Below the pieces are notes generated by a model. It had not been told where the DNA came from. It saw only the letters and a program-made list of their open reading frames with translations, and did no database searches. This document shows positions 1 through 8,168 of a DNA stretch of 64,000 nucleotides, piece by piece. Source of the stretch: Xanthomonas arboricola pv. juglandis (GTDB lineage: Bacteria > Pseudomonadota > Gammaproteobacteria > Xanthomonadales > Xanthomonadaceae); contig NZ_JZEF01000001.1 in assembly GCF_001013475.1 (NCBI RefSeq), positions 783,472-847,471 on the forward strand. Direction: 5' to 3'. Numbering within the stretch: the first letter of the stretch is position 1; each line of letters starts with the position of its first letter. The position numbers and the translations under genes were made by a program.

Positions 1-55
1 TGAGGTCGGCGCTGGTCTCGATGCCGAGATCCTCACCCAATGTCACTGTGCTCAT
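1..55 (-). CDS. STAS-domain protein, N-terminal 18 codons only
   Basis: Reading from the ATG at 55 toward base 1 gives an N-terminus MSTVTLGEDLGIETSADL, then the window ends. The residue pattern and the place after a ParP-like gene fit a small STAS (anti-sigma-antagonist-like) protein found behind the chemotaxis genes of Xanthomonas, but only 18 residues are visible, so the family call rests mainly on context and memory. It lies 103 bp after the ParP-like gene and has its own FliA-type promoter at 86-112, so it can be transcribed apart from the motC-parP unit. Truncated by the window edge, not by mutation. Confidence 0.5.
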   Translation of the reverse strand, partial: MSTVTLGEDLGIETSADL

Positions 56-85
56 TGTTGCTCCGAACGGATGGTTCTATGCGTA

Positions 86-112
86 CTAACGGCGGGCGGC
101 GGGAAAGCTTTA
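86..112 (-). promoter_or_regulatory. FliA (sigma-28) type promoter for the STAS gene
   Basis: On the minus strand the -35 element TAAA (109-112) is followed by exactly 15 bases and then GCCGTTAG (86-93). The FliA consensus is TAAA-N15-GCCGATAA, so the -35 is perfect and the -10 matches 6 of 8. It lies about 31 bp upstream of the STAS start codon at 55, in the only sizeable gap of this gene cluster. Confidence 0.65.
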
Positions 113-158
113 ACGGTGAATCGTTGCGCGTGCAGGTGCGCGTCAGCTGCATGCCGGA

Positions 159-1424
159 TCAATGCAGCAAATGGCTGGCATCGAGCAGGATCATCGGCTG
201 ATGGCCCAGCCGCGCGACGCCGCGGAACAGGTTGTTGGAAATGCGGCACAGGCGTGCGTTGTCCGGTGGTTCGATCTGCTGATCGGTCAGGCTGGTGACG
301 TCTTCCACCGCCGACACGCGCAGGCCCATGGTCTCGCCGTTTTCCTCCAGCACCACCACGCGCGTCTGCAGATCCATGTTGATCGGCGCCGAGCCCAGGT
401 GCATGCCCAGGTCGATCACCGGCACCACCTGGCCACGCAGGTTCATGATGCCGAGCATCGCGCTGGCGGTGCCGCGCAGTGGCAGCAGCGGCACCGGCAG
501 TACCACCTCCTGCACCTTGAGCAATTCCAGCGCATAGGTCTGTTCGCCGCAGCGCAGGCGCAGCCAGCGCGTGCTGCGTTCGGCCGCGCGCCGCTCGGCC
601 TGGATGTGCTCGGCCTGGCCGGGGGCCAGCAGTGCCTGCAGGCCTTGCGGATAGATCGGCGACGGCGGCGCGCGGTGCGGTGCCTGCATCGGTGCCGGCG
701 CAGGCCGCGCAGGTGCCGGCGCGGCGGGTGCGGCATCGGCAAAGGCCGGGTCGGCATCCATCTCCGACAGCAGATCGGCGGCCAGCAGGTCGGCGCCGGA
801 GGCAGCGCTGGCGAAGGCCGGGTCTGCGTCCATCTCGGCCATCAGGTCGGCGGTGCTCATGAACGGGCTGGGCGCCGCCGTGGCGAACGCCGGGTCGGCA
901 TCCATTTCGGCGAGGAAATCGGCAGCGATGTCTGCAGCGCTGGGCGCGGCGACCACCGGCGGGCCGAACGCCGGGTCGGCGTCCATTTCGGCGAGGAAAT
1001 CGGCAGCGATGTCTGCGGCGCTGGGCGCGGCGACCACCGGCGGGCCGAAGGCCGGATCGGCATCCATTTCGGCGAGGAAATCGGCGGCGATGTCCGCGGC
1101 GCTGGGCGCGGCGACCACTGGGGGGCCGAAGGCCGGGTCGGCATCCATTTCGGCAAGGAAATCGGCGGCGATCGCATCGGCGCTGAGCACCGCGGCGATC
1201 GCGTTGGAAGTGGCCGCTTCGGAGACAGCGGCGGCTTCGGGAGCCGCGGCAGCCTGCACCGGCGGCTCGGCCAGCGCGAGGTCTGCGTCCGCAGGCGCCG
1301 GAGTTTCGCTGGCAGCAGGGGCGGCAGTGGCCGCAGCAGCCGGGGCGGGAATCTCGACGCCGGCGTCGTGCAACAGGCCTTCCAGATAATCGTCCAGCTC
1401 ACCGTTGGCGGTGTGGTTGCTCAT
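159..1424 (-). CDS. parP: ParP-like CheW-domain protein with tandem repeats
   Basis: 421 aa. The C-terminal part (about 285-421) is a CheW-like domain, with patterns such as MLGIMNLRGQVVPVIDLG. The N-terminal two thirds are Ala/Pro-rich and carry six copies of the acidic motif EMDADPAF, four of them inside an exact 27-residue repeat. In Pseudomonas and Vibrio a ParA-like ATPase (ParC) is encoded directly before ParP, a CheW-like protein whose C-terminal AIF domain binds CheA and receptors and keeps the polar chemotaxis array in place. Here the start ATG overlaps the ParA-like stop by 4 bp (ATGA), the same order. I therefore favour ParP over plain CheW. The long repeat linker is unusual and may bind the ParC partner (inference). 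Confidence 0.8.
   Translation of the reverse strand: MSNHTANGELDDYLEGLLHDAGVEIPAPAAAATAAPAASETPAPADADLALAEPPVQAAAAPEAAAVSEAATSNAIAAVLSADAIAADFLAEMDADPAFGPPVVAAPSAADIAADFLAEMDADPAFGPPVVAAPSAADIAADFLAEMDADPAFGPPVVAAPSAADIAADFLAEMDADPAFATAAPSPFMSTADLMAEMDADPAFASAASGADLLAADLLSEMDADPAFADAAPAAPAPARPAPAPMQAPHRAPPSPIYPQGLQALLAPGQAEHIQAERRAAERSTRWLRLRCGEQTYALELLKVQEVVLPVPLLPLRGTASAMLGIMNLRGQVVPVIDLGMHLGSAPINMDLQTRVVVLEENGETMGLRVSAVEDVTSLTDQQIEPPDNARLCRISNNLFRGVARLGHQPMILLDASHLLH
885..1187. repeat. 81-bp tandem repeat inside parP-like gene
   Basis: Four head-to-tail units begin at 885, 966, 1047 and 1128, spaced exactly 81 bp. They encode a 27-residue unit containing DFLAEMDADPAF followed by GPPVVAAPSAAD. 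The units differ at only a few bases, so copy number is likely to vary between strains. Two further diverged copies of the EMDADPAF motif are encoded at lower coordinates (about 740-870). Confidence 0.9.
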
Positions 1425-2203
1425 GCAGCTTGCTCCATACGCATCGCGTCATCGGCCAGCACCCATTCCAGCGCGCGGCGATAGGCGGACAGGCCGCGGC
1501 CCTGATAGTCGCCGCCGGTAGCGGGGACAGTCAGTGCGGCGGCATTGCAGATTCGGGTATCCACCGGCACCGCGTCTTCCCAGACGACGGCGCCGTAGGT
1601 GTCCTGCATCTCCTTGAGCGTCTCGGTGCCGGCGCGGGTGCGACGGTCGAACAGGGTCGGCAGGATCGACACCGGCAGCGCGCGGCGACGCGAGCGCTGC
1701 ACCATGTCGGCAGTCCGCACCATGCTGGCCAGGCCATGCAGCGCCAGCGGCTCGGCCTGGGTCGGCACCACCACGCGGTCGCAGGCGGCCAGGGCGTTGA
1801 TCATCAGCAGGCCGAGCGTGGGCGGGCAGTCGAGCAGGATGTAGTCGTGCTGGCCGGCATGCCGGGTCATCGCGTTCTGCAGCGCCAGGCCCAGGCCGGG
1901 CTGGTTGGCGCTGCGGCGTTCCAGCGTGGCCAGTGCGGCTTGTGCGCACACGTAGGACAGGCCGGGGATGGCGCTTTCATGGGCCAGGCTGGCCAGGTCG
2001 CTCGGCGGGGTGCCGAACAGGTCCAGCACACCGCGCGGCGGCGGGTCGATCGCCACACCGAACGCACGGGTGAGGGAGGAGTGCGGATCGAGGTCGATCA
2101 ACAATACCCGATGGCCGAGCGCGGCCAGGCCGCGACCCAATGCCAGCGTCGTGGTGGTCTTGCCGACGCCGCCCTTCTGGTTGGCGATTGCCCAGATACG
2201 CAT
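1421..2203 (-). CDS. parC: ParA/MinD-family ATPase, ParC-like chemotaxis positioning protein
   Basis: 260 aa. A deviant Walker A motif, KGGVGKTTT, sits at residues 10-18, followed by LLIDLDPHSSLT (Walker A'-like switch region) and DYILLDCPPTLGLL (Walker B). This is the ParA/MinD P-loop class, which dimerises on ATP and forms dynamic polar or nucleoid patterns. There is no ParB nearby; instead it is set between MotD and a CheW-like protein, as parC is in Pseudomonas and Vibrio chemotaxis operons. The expected role is recruiting the chemotaxis array to the flagellated pole. It begins 1 bp from the MotD stop and overlaps the ParP-like start, so the genes are translationally coupled. Confidence 0.85.
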   Translation of the reverse strand: MRIWAIANQKGGVGKTTTTLALGRGLAALGHRVLLIDLDPHSSLTRAFGVAIDPPPRGVLDLFGTPPSDLASLAHESAIPGLSYVCAQAALATLERRSANQPGLGLALQNAMTRHAGQHDYILLDCPPTLGLLMINALAACDRVVVPTQAEPLALHGLASMVRTADMVQRSRRRALPVSILPTLFDRRTRAGTETLKEMQDTYGAVVWEDAVPVDTRICNAAALTVPATGGDYQGRGLSAYRRALEWVLADDAMRMEQAA

Positions 2204-2204
2204 C

Positions 2205-3179
2205 TCACTGCACTCCTTGAATTACGGCGGGGACGGAACTTGTGCCGCTTTCGGTGGTGACGGCCGTTTGGCCGCCGTCAGACTTGGGAAGCTTGGGCGC
2301 CCCGGCGGCGGTCGCATGCATCTGCGATGGCGGATCGGGTGCGAGTGAGCCAGCCGAGTCAGCGAGGATGATCAACACCACACGCCGGTTCGCATTCCGT
2401 CCCGCCTCAGTGCTGTTATCGGCACGTGCGCGGAATTCTCCATAGCCCACCATCGCCAATCGTTGCGGGGCCACGCCGTCGTCGGCAAACAGGTGCACCA
2501 CGCTGGCGGCGCGCGCGGCCGACAGCTCCCAGTTGGAGGGGAACTGTGCGGTGGCGATCGGCTGGTTGTCGGTATACCCCTCCACGCGCACGCCATTGGG
2601 CGCATCGCGCAGCACCGCGGCCAGCGCCGACAAGGTGCCGCGGGCGCTGCCGGCCAGCGAGGCCGAGCCGGTGCCGAACAGGATGTCGCTGTTGATCTCC
2701 ACCTCGATCCACAGGTCGTTGCGGCGGATGGTGATGAGTTTCTGCTCGATCAGCGGCGCCAGCGTCTTGCTCAGCTGCTGGGCCACCGCGTCCATCTGCC
2801 GCTGCGCGCGCGCCAGCTGCGCCTGGTTGCGCAGCGATACCGGCATGCGCATCTGCGCGGCCATCGATGGCAGCAGGGTGGGGTCGGTCGGCCCGCTGGA
2901 GGCGGCCATCGGCGCGCCGGCCTTGATCACCGAGGGGCGGTCGTAATCGGCGCCCAGGGTCTGGGTCTTGCCGATCTGCACCGGGCTGGCGGCAGTGGAC
3001 GAGCCGCCGAAAGCGGTGGTCAGCGCCTGCGCCATGACCTTGTACTTGCCCTCGTTGAGCGAGGAGATTGCGTACATCACCACGAAGAACGCCAGCAGCA
3101 GCGTCATCAGATCGGCATACGGAATCGCCCACGCTTCGTGGTTGCCATGGTCTTCGTGATGTTTGCGACGGCGGGCCAT
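2205..3179 (-). CDS. motD: Flagellar motor stator protein MotD (MotB type)
   Basis: 324 aa. One N-terminal transmembrane segment contains IPYADLMTLLLAFFVVMYA (about residues 18-37), with the conserved proton-channel Asp of MotB proteins in PYAD. The C-terminal half is an OmpA-like peptidoglycan-binding domain, with VEGYTDNQPI and NRRVVLIIL. It forms the stator with MotC, anchoring it to the cell wall. The stop and the motC start are spaced as in an operon (7 bp after motC). The last 50 residues beyond the OmpA domain are low-complexity. Confidence 0.92.
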   Translation of the reverse strand: MARRRKHHEDHGNHEAWAIPYADLMTLLLAFFVVMYAISSLNEGKYKVMAQALTTAFGGSSTAASPVQIGKTQTLGADYDRPSVIKAGAPMAASSGPTDPTLLPSMAAQMRMPVSLRNQAQLARAQRQMDAVAQQLSKTLAPLIEQKLITIRRNDLWIEVEINSDILFGTGSASLAGSARGTLSALAAVLRDAPNGVRVEGYTDNQPIATAQFPSNWELSAARAASVVHLFADDGVAPQRLAMVGYGEFRARADNSTEAGRNANRRVVLIILADSAGSLAPDPPSQMHATAAGAPKLPKSDGGQTAVTTESGTSSVPAVIQGVQ

Positions 3180-3186
3180 GACGGGA

Positions 3187-3927
3187 CTAATGCAAGTATC
3201 CGGCCAATTTCGACTCGATGTTGCGCGGGTTCTCGCCCTGGGCGATCGCGATCAGGCCTTCGATCGCCATTTCGCGCTCGTTGGTGCTGCAGTGGATGAC
3301 GCTCTTGAGCTTGGCGGCAACCGGCAGGAACAGCAGATTGGCCGAGGCGATGCCGTAGATGGTGGCGGTGAACGCCGCGGCGATGCCATGGCCGAGCATG
3401 GCCGGGTCGGCCAGGTTCTTCATCACCGCCATCAGCCCCAGCACCGCGCCGATGATGCCCAGCGTGGGCGCATAGATGCCCATGCCTTCGAACACCTTGG
3501 CCGCGGCAAGATCCTGACGCTCCTGGTTGTCCATTTCGATCTCGAGCATGTGCCGCATGGATTCGGGCTCCACGCCATCGACCAGCATCTGCAGGCCCTT
3601 GCGCAGGAACGCATCGTCCTGGCGCGGGAGCTGGTCTTCCAGGCCCAGCAGGCCCTGGCGGCGGGCGATGTTGCTCCATTCCACGATGCGCGCCACCAGC
3701 TGCGGGCGGTCGCTGGCCGGCGGCTGGATCACCCAGCGCAGGATCTTGAAGGCGCGCCGGAAAACCGCCGGCGAGGTGTGCAGCAGGATCGCCGCCACGG
3801 TGCCGACGATCACGATCACGAAGGCAGCCGGCGACCACAGCGACGAAATGCCGGCGCCTTTCAACACGCTGCCGCCCACGATCGCCACGATCGCGAGCAC
3901 CAGTCCGATGATGCTGAGTCTGTCCAT
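3187..3927 (-). CDS. motC: Flagellar motor stator protein MotC (MotA type)
   Basis: 246 aa. Four hydrophobic segments are visible: two near the N-terminus (from residue 5 and from about residue 32) and two in the C-terminal half (PTLGIIGAVLGLMAVMKNL and TATIYGIASANLLFLPVA). The large cytoplasmic loop between them is where MotA proteins touch FliG. With MotD it makes a second stator type that supports torque and swimming. It is the first gene visible of the minus-strand motC-motD-parC-parP unit; a weak FliA-like promoter lies about 65-90 bp upstream. Confidence 0.92.
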   Translation of the reverse strand: MDRLSIIGLVLAIVAIVGGSVLKGAGISSLWSPAAFVIVIVGTVAAILLHTSPAVFRRAFKILRWVIQPPASDRPQLVARIVEWSNIARRQGLLGLEDQLPRQDDAFLRKGLQMLVDGVEPESMRHMLEIEMDNQERQDLAAAKVFEGMGIYAPTLGIIGAVLGLMAVMKNLADPAMLGHGIAAAFTATIYGIASANLLFLPVAAKLKSVIHCSTNEREMAIEGLIAIAQGENPRNIESKLAGYLH

Positions 3928-3990
3928 GGAAGCGATATCGGCGCGAGCGCGGCGGACTTGATAGGCGCACTCGGTCGATGCGCCAGAAAG

Positions 3991-4017
3991 TTGTCGTTTT
4001 GCGGCATGGGCCGCTTA
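3991..4017 (-). promoter_or_regulatory. Possible FliA-type promoter upstream of motC
   Basis: On the minus strand TAAG (4014-4017) is followed by 15 bases and AACGACAA (3991-3998), which is 5 of 8 against the FliA -10 GCCGATAA. The spacing is exact and the position, 64 bp before the motC start, is suitable. The match is weaker than the one at 86-112. Confidence 0.35.
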
Positions 4018-4612
4018 CACGCTGGCGTCGATGCAGGGTTGACAGGTCATCGGCGCATGCGCTTCCGACCAAGGCGTGTCATCAATGCCGCAGCAGGCCC
4101 CGCCGCGCTTGCGCGTGTACGCAGGCAACAAACGTGCGCATGTTCGGTGTGGCAACCGCGTTGGCGATGGCCGCCAAGCGGCGTGTGGCAGGCAATGCCC
4201 TCACGTCGATCCAGTCTGTTGCTGAGCTCGGTTTCAAATAAGGTGTGCTGGCGCGTCGGCAAACCGCTTGCGTCCGGTTGCGGGCAAGGGCGTGTTGCTT
4301 GCAGCGATCACGCTGCTGCGGCCGGCAACGCGGCAGGCCGTGCCATGCCGCGTGCAAGCGTGGCGGGCGGGCCGGCCATCGTGGATGCCTTGCAATGCCG
4401 CGGGCCTGTTGCGGGGCAGAATGCGCTGCCGCATGGGCTGTGCTACTTAGCTTTCCACGGTATTAGAACGATCTAATTGCATCTGCGTGGAAGCGGACGC
4501 AAGAGGAGGGGGGCGCACCGGCGCCGGATATTTTTGTGTCACTTCGCGCAGCGCCTTTGTCCGATCGTTGGATCGACAGGAATCCGCCGAAGCCGATCAC
4601 TACTGGGAGAGC
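4018..4612. other. Intergenic region between motC and the TonB receptor
   Basis: No convincing gene lies in this 595-bp gap; the ORFs in it lack ribosome sites or family resemblance. The one feature I see is a perfect palindrome, ATTAGA-ACGA-TCTAAT, at 4462-4477. It is 136 bp upstream of the receptor start codon and could be an operator for a dimeric repressor of the receptor gene (inference only). The gap is lower in GC near the palindrome than in the genes around it. Confidence 0.4.
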
Positions 4613-7600
4613 ATGATCGAAATGAACTGCATGCCATTCGCACGCAACCGCAGCACGCTGTCCGCCGGTATCGCCATCGTCTTGTTCGCGAGCGCCGCCT
4701 CTACCACCGCTGTCGCCCAGCAGGCCGACGTCACGCCGGCGTCCACCGGCCAGGCCGAGTTGCAGGCCACGGACCTGGATGCGGTAACGGTGACCGGCTA
4801 CCGCTACGCGATCGAAAAAAGCCTGGAGCAGAAGCGCAACGCCAACGCCGTGGTCGATGTGATCACCGCCGAGGACGTGGGCAAGTTCCCCGACAAGAAC
4901 GTGGCCGATGCGCTGCAGCGCGTGCCCGGCGTGGTCATCAGCCGCGACGGTGGCGAGGGCAAGAACGTCAGCGTGCGTGGCCTGTCCTCGGAGCTGGTGC
5001 TGACCGAATTGAATGGCAACTACATCGCCACCGCCGAGTCCAACGGCGACCCGACGCGCTCGTTCAACTACACGCTGCTGCCGTCGAACCTGCTGGGCAG
5101 CGCGGAGCTGTACAAGACCCCGGAAGCGCGCATCGACGAAGGCGGCATCGGCGGCACGGTGATCCTGCAGACGCGGCGCCCGCTGGAACTGGAGCCACAT
5201 TCGGGCTTCGTCTCGGCCGAGGGCACCTGGTCCGATACCAGCAAGAAGACCGACGGCCAGTTCTCCGGTTCGTATTCGTGGCACGACAAGGACAACCGCT
5301 TCGGCGTCTTCGTCGGCTACACGCAGCAGAAGCGCACCGCACGAACACTCGATGCCAGCACCGAGAGCTGGCAGTGGTACGGGCGCGACGAAGTCGGCCC
5401 GGCGGTCGACGTGAACGGTAATCCGTCGGACTTCAATGCCAACTGGTGGGGCGGGACCGGTTTCTGGAACCAGGACGGCGATTACGCCACCGGTTTCATG
5501 ATGCCGACGGCGGTGAGCCTGGGCGCCAAACGCGAGGAGCGCGAGCGCAAGGGCGGGCAACTGACCTTGCAGTTCAAGCCGACCGACGACCTGACGCTGA
5601 CCGCGAACTACTTCCGCTTCGACCTGTCGCAGGACTCGCAGACCAATACCATCAAGATTCCCGAGTGGAACATTGCCCGTTACAACGGCGACGGCAACTG
5701 GCGCGGCGGCCGTCTGCTCGACCGGCTGCAGTTGGATCCCAGCGGCACCATCGTCACTGGCGCCGCCTACAGCCTGCGTCCGGACAAGACCTACTATTGC
5801 AGCGAGGCGCAGGCCGCCGCGGCCGGCCTGCCGCCGGGCGGCTGGGGCTCGGACGATTGCACCGTGCCGACCCCGCAGATCACCGGCAGCTACAACATCG
5901 AGAAATCGCAGTCGCAGACGGTGGACCTGGGCGGCGAATGGCGTGGCGAGCAGGTGGACGTGGCGTTCAAGGCCGGCCGCACCTGGGCCAAGGGCGGGCC
6001 GGAGCTGCAGTTCTCCCTGCCAATCAAGCCGCGCCTGCAGAACGCCGACGGCAGCTGGAGCAACGGCAACTTCGCCAGCGCCTGGGACCTGACCGGCACG
6101 CCGTCCATGACATTCTCGCCGCAGCTGATGCAGAACCTGCGCGACGGCATCCTGCAGGTCGACCTGGGCTCGACCGGCTCGTCCTGGACCCGTAACACCA
6201 ATCAGCAGCAGTACGCGCAGATCGATACCACCTGGCATTTCGATGGTGAGGTCGTCGACTCGCTGCAGTTCGGCCTCAAGCGTCGCGACGGCGGCATCCA
6301 CCGCAGTACCGGCAACAACTACTGGGTGTGCCCGGGCACCGATCCGGGCGACTACGACAACCGCTACTGGAACGGCCGCTGCAATGCCATCGCCACCCAG
6401 TTCTCGCCGGGCCTGCTGTTCGCGCAGGACAACCTGGCCGGTGGCGTCAACGCCAGCGCGTTCCCGGCGATCAACTTCCCGGGCTACATCGGCTACTTGA
6501 ACCAGACCTACGGTGCGATGCAGACCCGCAGCGAAGACAACTTCGTCTACAACGTCGACGAGGAGATCTATTCCACCTACCTGCAACTCAACTTCCACAC
6601 CGAGCGGCTGCGTGGCAACGTCGGCGTGCGGGTGGCGCGCACCGGCCAGCGTGCCGATTCCACCGACAAGGTGACTGCCTACAACGACTACTTCTTCGAT
6701 GGCGCCGACGGCAACCCGCTGGCCTGCCAGCAGGGCGCCGCCATGCCCAGCGGCGCCCCGGCCGACACCTATTGCGGGACCGAAGGCTACTGGCGTTTGT
6801 CCGACAGCGTGCAACGCACCGAGTCGTTCGTGGTCAGCGGGCTGGACCGCAACTACACCGACGTGCTGCCGAGTTTCAACCTGGCCTATGACCTGACCGA
6901 GAACCTGCTGCTGCGCGCGGCAGCCGCTAAGGTGATCGCACGTCCCAGCTACAACGACATCGCCGCGCCTGGCAGCCTGGAGTTTTACAGTCCCGAGTAC
7001 GTGGCCGACCGGCGCCTGACCGGCGGTGCCAGCGAGCAGGGCTGGTACGGCTCGGGCAGCAACAAGAACCTGGAGCCGTACAAGGCCAACCAGTTCGACC
7101 TGGGGCTGGAATGGTATTTCCAGCCGGGCTCGGTGGCAGGTGTGGGACTGTTCCGCAAGAACGTGGAGAACTTTGCGGTCGACGTGATCAGCGACGTGAA
7201 CATGATGGTCGACGGGCAACCGGTCACCGTGCAGAACTACAGCACCCAGGCCGGCGGCCAGGACGCGGTCTCGCAGGGTGTGGAGCTCTACGCGCAGCAC
7301 ACGCTGCCATTCGGTCTTGGTGTGCAGTTCAACTACACCTACAACGATGCCAGCAAGGCGGCGGTGCGGCTGGAGGACGGCACCGAGGCCGGCAAGACCT
7401 CCATGCCGGGCAGCGCCAGAAACCAGACCAACCTCACCGTGTTCTACGAGACCGACAGCCTGCTGCTGCGCGCCTCGTACAACCGTCGCGGCGAGCTGGT
7501 GCAGGGCCTGGTCAACGGGTTGAACGTCTTTGAGGAGCCGTACTACCAGGTCGATCTGAACGCGGCGTACAACATCACCCCGGCGCTCAGCCTCACCGCC

Positions 7601-7723
7601 TCGGTACTGAACCTGACCAAGCAGGAGTCCCGCTCGCACCTGGGCGAGGACACCCGCGCCCGCTTCTACACCGGCGGCTACGCAGGCCGGCTGGCGTACC
7701 TGGGGCTGACCTACAAGTTCTAG
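4613..7723 (+). CDS. TonB-dependent outer-membrane receptor
   Basis: 1036 aa from the ATG at 4613, chosen because GGGAGAGC sits just before it and a signal peptide ending near AVAQQ follows. A TonB-box-like stretch (LDAVTVTGYR) precedes the plug domain, which shows VGKFPDKNVADALQRVPGV and the motif VSVRGL. The rest is a 22-strand-type barrel ending in the aromatic terminus YLGLTYKF. This is the Xanthomonas/Caulobacter TonB receptor family (TIGR01782 type), whose members often take up plant-derived carbohydrates. Substrate cannot be read from sequence. No sugar-degrading gene adjoins; the next gene is a CPBP protease. Its last 164 codons are duplicated at 9354-9846. Confidence 0.9.
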   Translation: MIEMNCMPFARNRSTLSAGIAIVLFASAASTTAVAQQADVTPASTGQAELQATDLDAVTVTGYRYAIEKSLEQKRNANAVVDVITAEDVGKFPDKNVADALQRVPGVVISRDGGEGKNVSVRGLSSELVLTELNGNYIATAESNGDPTRSFNYTLLPSNLLGSAELYKTPEARIDEGGIGGTVILQTRRPLELEPHSGFVSAEGTWSDTSKKTDGQFSGSYSWHDKDNRFGVFVGYTQQKRTARTLDASTESWQWYGRDEVGPAVDVNGNPSDFNANWWGGTGFWNQDGDYATGFMMPTAVSLGAKREERERKGGQLTLQFKPTDDLTLTANYFRFDLSQDSQTNTIKIPEWNIARYNGDGNWRGGRLLDRLQLDPSGTIVTGAAYSLRPDKTYYCSEAQAAAAGLPPGGWGSDDCTVPTPQITGSYNIEKSQSQTVDLGGEWRGEQVDVAFKAGRTWAKGGPELQFSLPIKPRLQNADGSWSNGNFASAWDLTGTPSMTFSPQLMQNLRDGILQVDLGSTGSSWTRNTNQQQYAQIDTTWHFDGEVVDSLQFGLKRRDGGIHRSTGNNYWVCPGTDPGDYDNRYWNGRCNAIATQFSPGLLFAQDNLAGGVNASAFPAINFPGYIGYLNQTYGAMQTRSEDNFVYNVDEEIYSTYLQLNFHTERLRGNVGVRVARTGQRADSTDKVTAYNDYFFDGADGNPLACQQGAAMPSGAPADTYCGTEGYWRLSDSVQRTESFVVSGLDRNYTDVLPSFNLAYDLTENLLLRAAAAKVIARPSYNDIAAPGSLEFYSPEYVADRRLTGGASEQGWYGSGSNKNLEPYKANQFDLGLEWYFQPGSVAGVGLFRKNVENFAVDVISDVNMMVDGQPVTVQNYSTQAGGQDAVSQGVELYAQHTLPFGLGVQFNYTYNDASKAAVRLEDGTEAGKTSMPGSARNQTNLTVFYETDSLLLRASYNRRGELVQGLVNGLNVFEEPYYQVDLNAAYNITPALSLTASVLNLTKQESRSHLGEDTRARFYTGGYAGRLAYLGLTYKF

Positions 7724-7770
7724 CGCCAACGTGTCGCGCCCATGCCTGCCGCGTGGCGGTATGGGCGCGA
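7232..7770 (+). repeat. Direct repeat copy 1: receptor 3' end plus terminator hairpin
   Basis: The stretch from about 7232 to 7770 is nearly identical to 9354-9893: same codons with scattered silent or conservative changes, then the same sequence past the stop codon, including a hairpin. The similarity stops abruptly on the left at a CAGAACTAC shared by both copies. Confidence 0.9.
7734..7770 (+). terminator. Strong hairpin after the TonB receptor
   Basis: TCGCGCCCAT (7734-7743) pairs perfectly with ATGGGCGCGA (7761-7770), and the interior pairs further (TGCC/GGCG). It begins 10 bp after the stop codon. There is no T-run, so it may be a Rho-type end or an mRNA 3' protector. The duplicated copy near 9857-9893 carries a change that turns a G-C pair into G-U, so the stem is kept. 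Confidence 0.6.
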
Positions 7771-8168
7771 TGGTTCGGTGACGGCCGGACTGCAGTGTTC
7801 GCTGTCCGCGACGACATCGTCGCGTGTGCGCGGTCGTTCACCGCAGGATCTCATCGCATGAGGTCTTTGCTGGTGCGAATGCTCTCCCTGTCCCCGGTGC
7901 CGTCGCTGGCCACGCCGACGCTGGCTGCCGCACCGCGGTCAAACCGTCGAGCGATGCGGCGATCTAGTCGGGCCTTGCTGAAAATAAGTGGACCTGGGCC
8001 CGTTATTTCGACCCGTTATTTCAACACCACGGGCGAGGACTCAGCGCCATTTCGTCGGCGATCGGGGTGATTCATCGGCGGCTTCTGTGGCTTGGTCGCA
8101 AACGGATTGCCACGCCCCCGCGCGGATGGCAACTTGCAGCGGCGATCACGTCGACCTGGAGCCCCCGC
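7771..8168. other. Intergenic region with a possible gene remnant
   Basis: No intact gene. An ATG at 7858 opens a stretch reading MRSLLVRMLSLSPVPSLATP, which looks like a decayed signal peptide, followed within about 60 codons by low-quality sequence and a stop at 8070. It may be what is left of an exported-protein gene that once stood between the two receptor copies (inference). Confidence 0.3.

Noticed and set aside
885..1187. A CRISPR or satellite reading of the 81-bp repeat
   Set aside because: It is in frame within a gene, encodes a regular 27-residue unit and has no spacers.
4463..7729. A 1088-codon open frame on the minus strand opposite the TonB receptor
   Set aside because: It mirrors the receptor exactly. 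High GC at third codon positions keeps the opposite frame open; its translation is rich in Val, His, Gln and Arg with no domain, signal or ribosome site.
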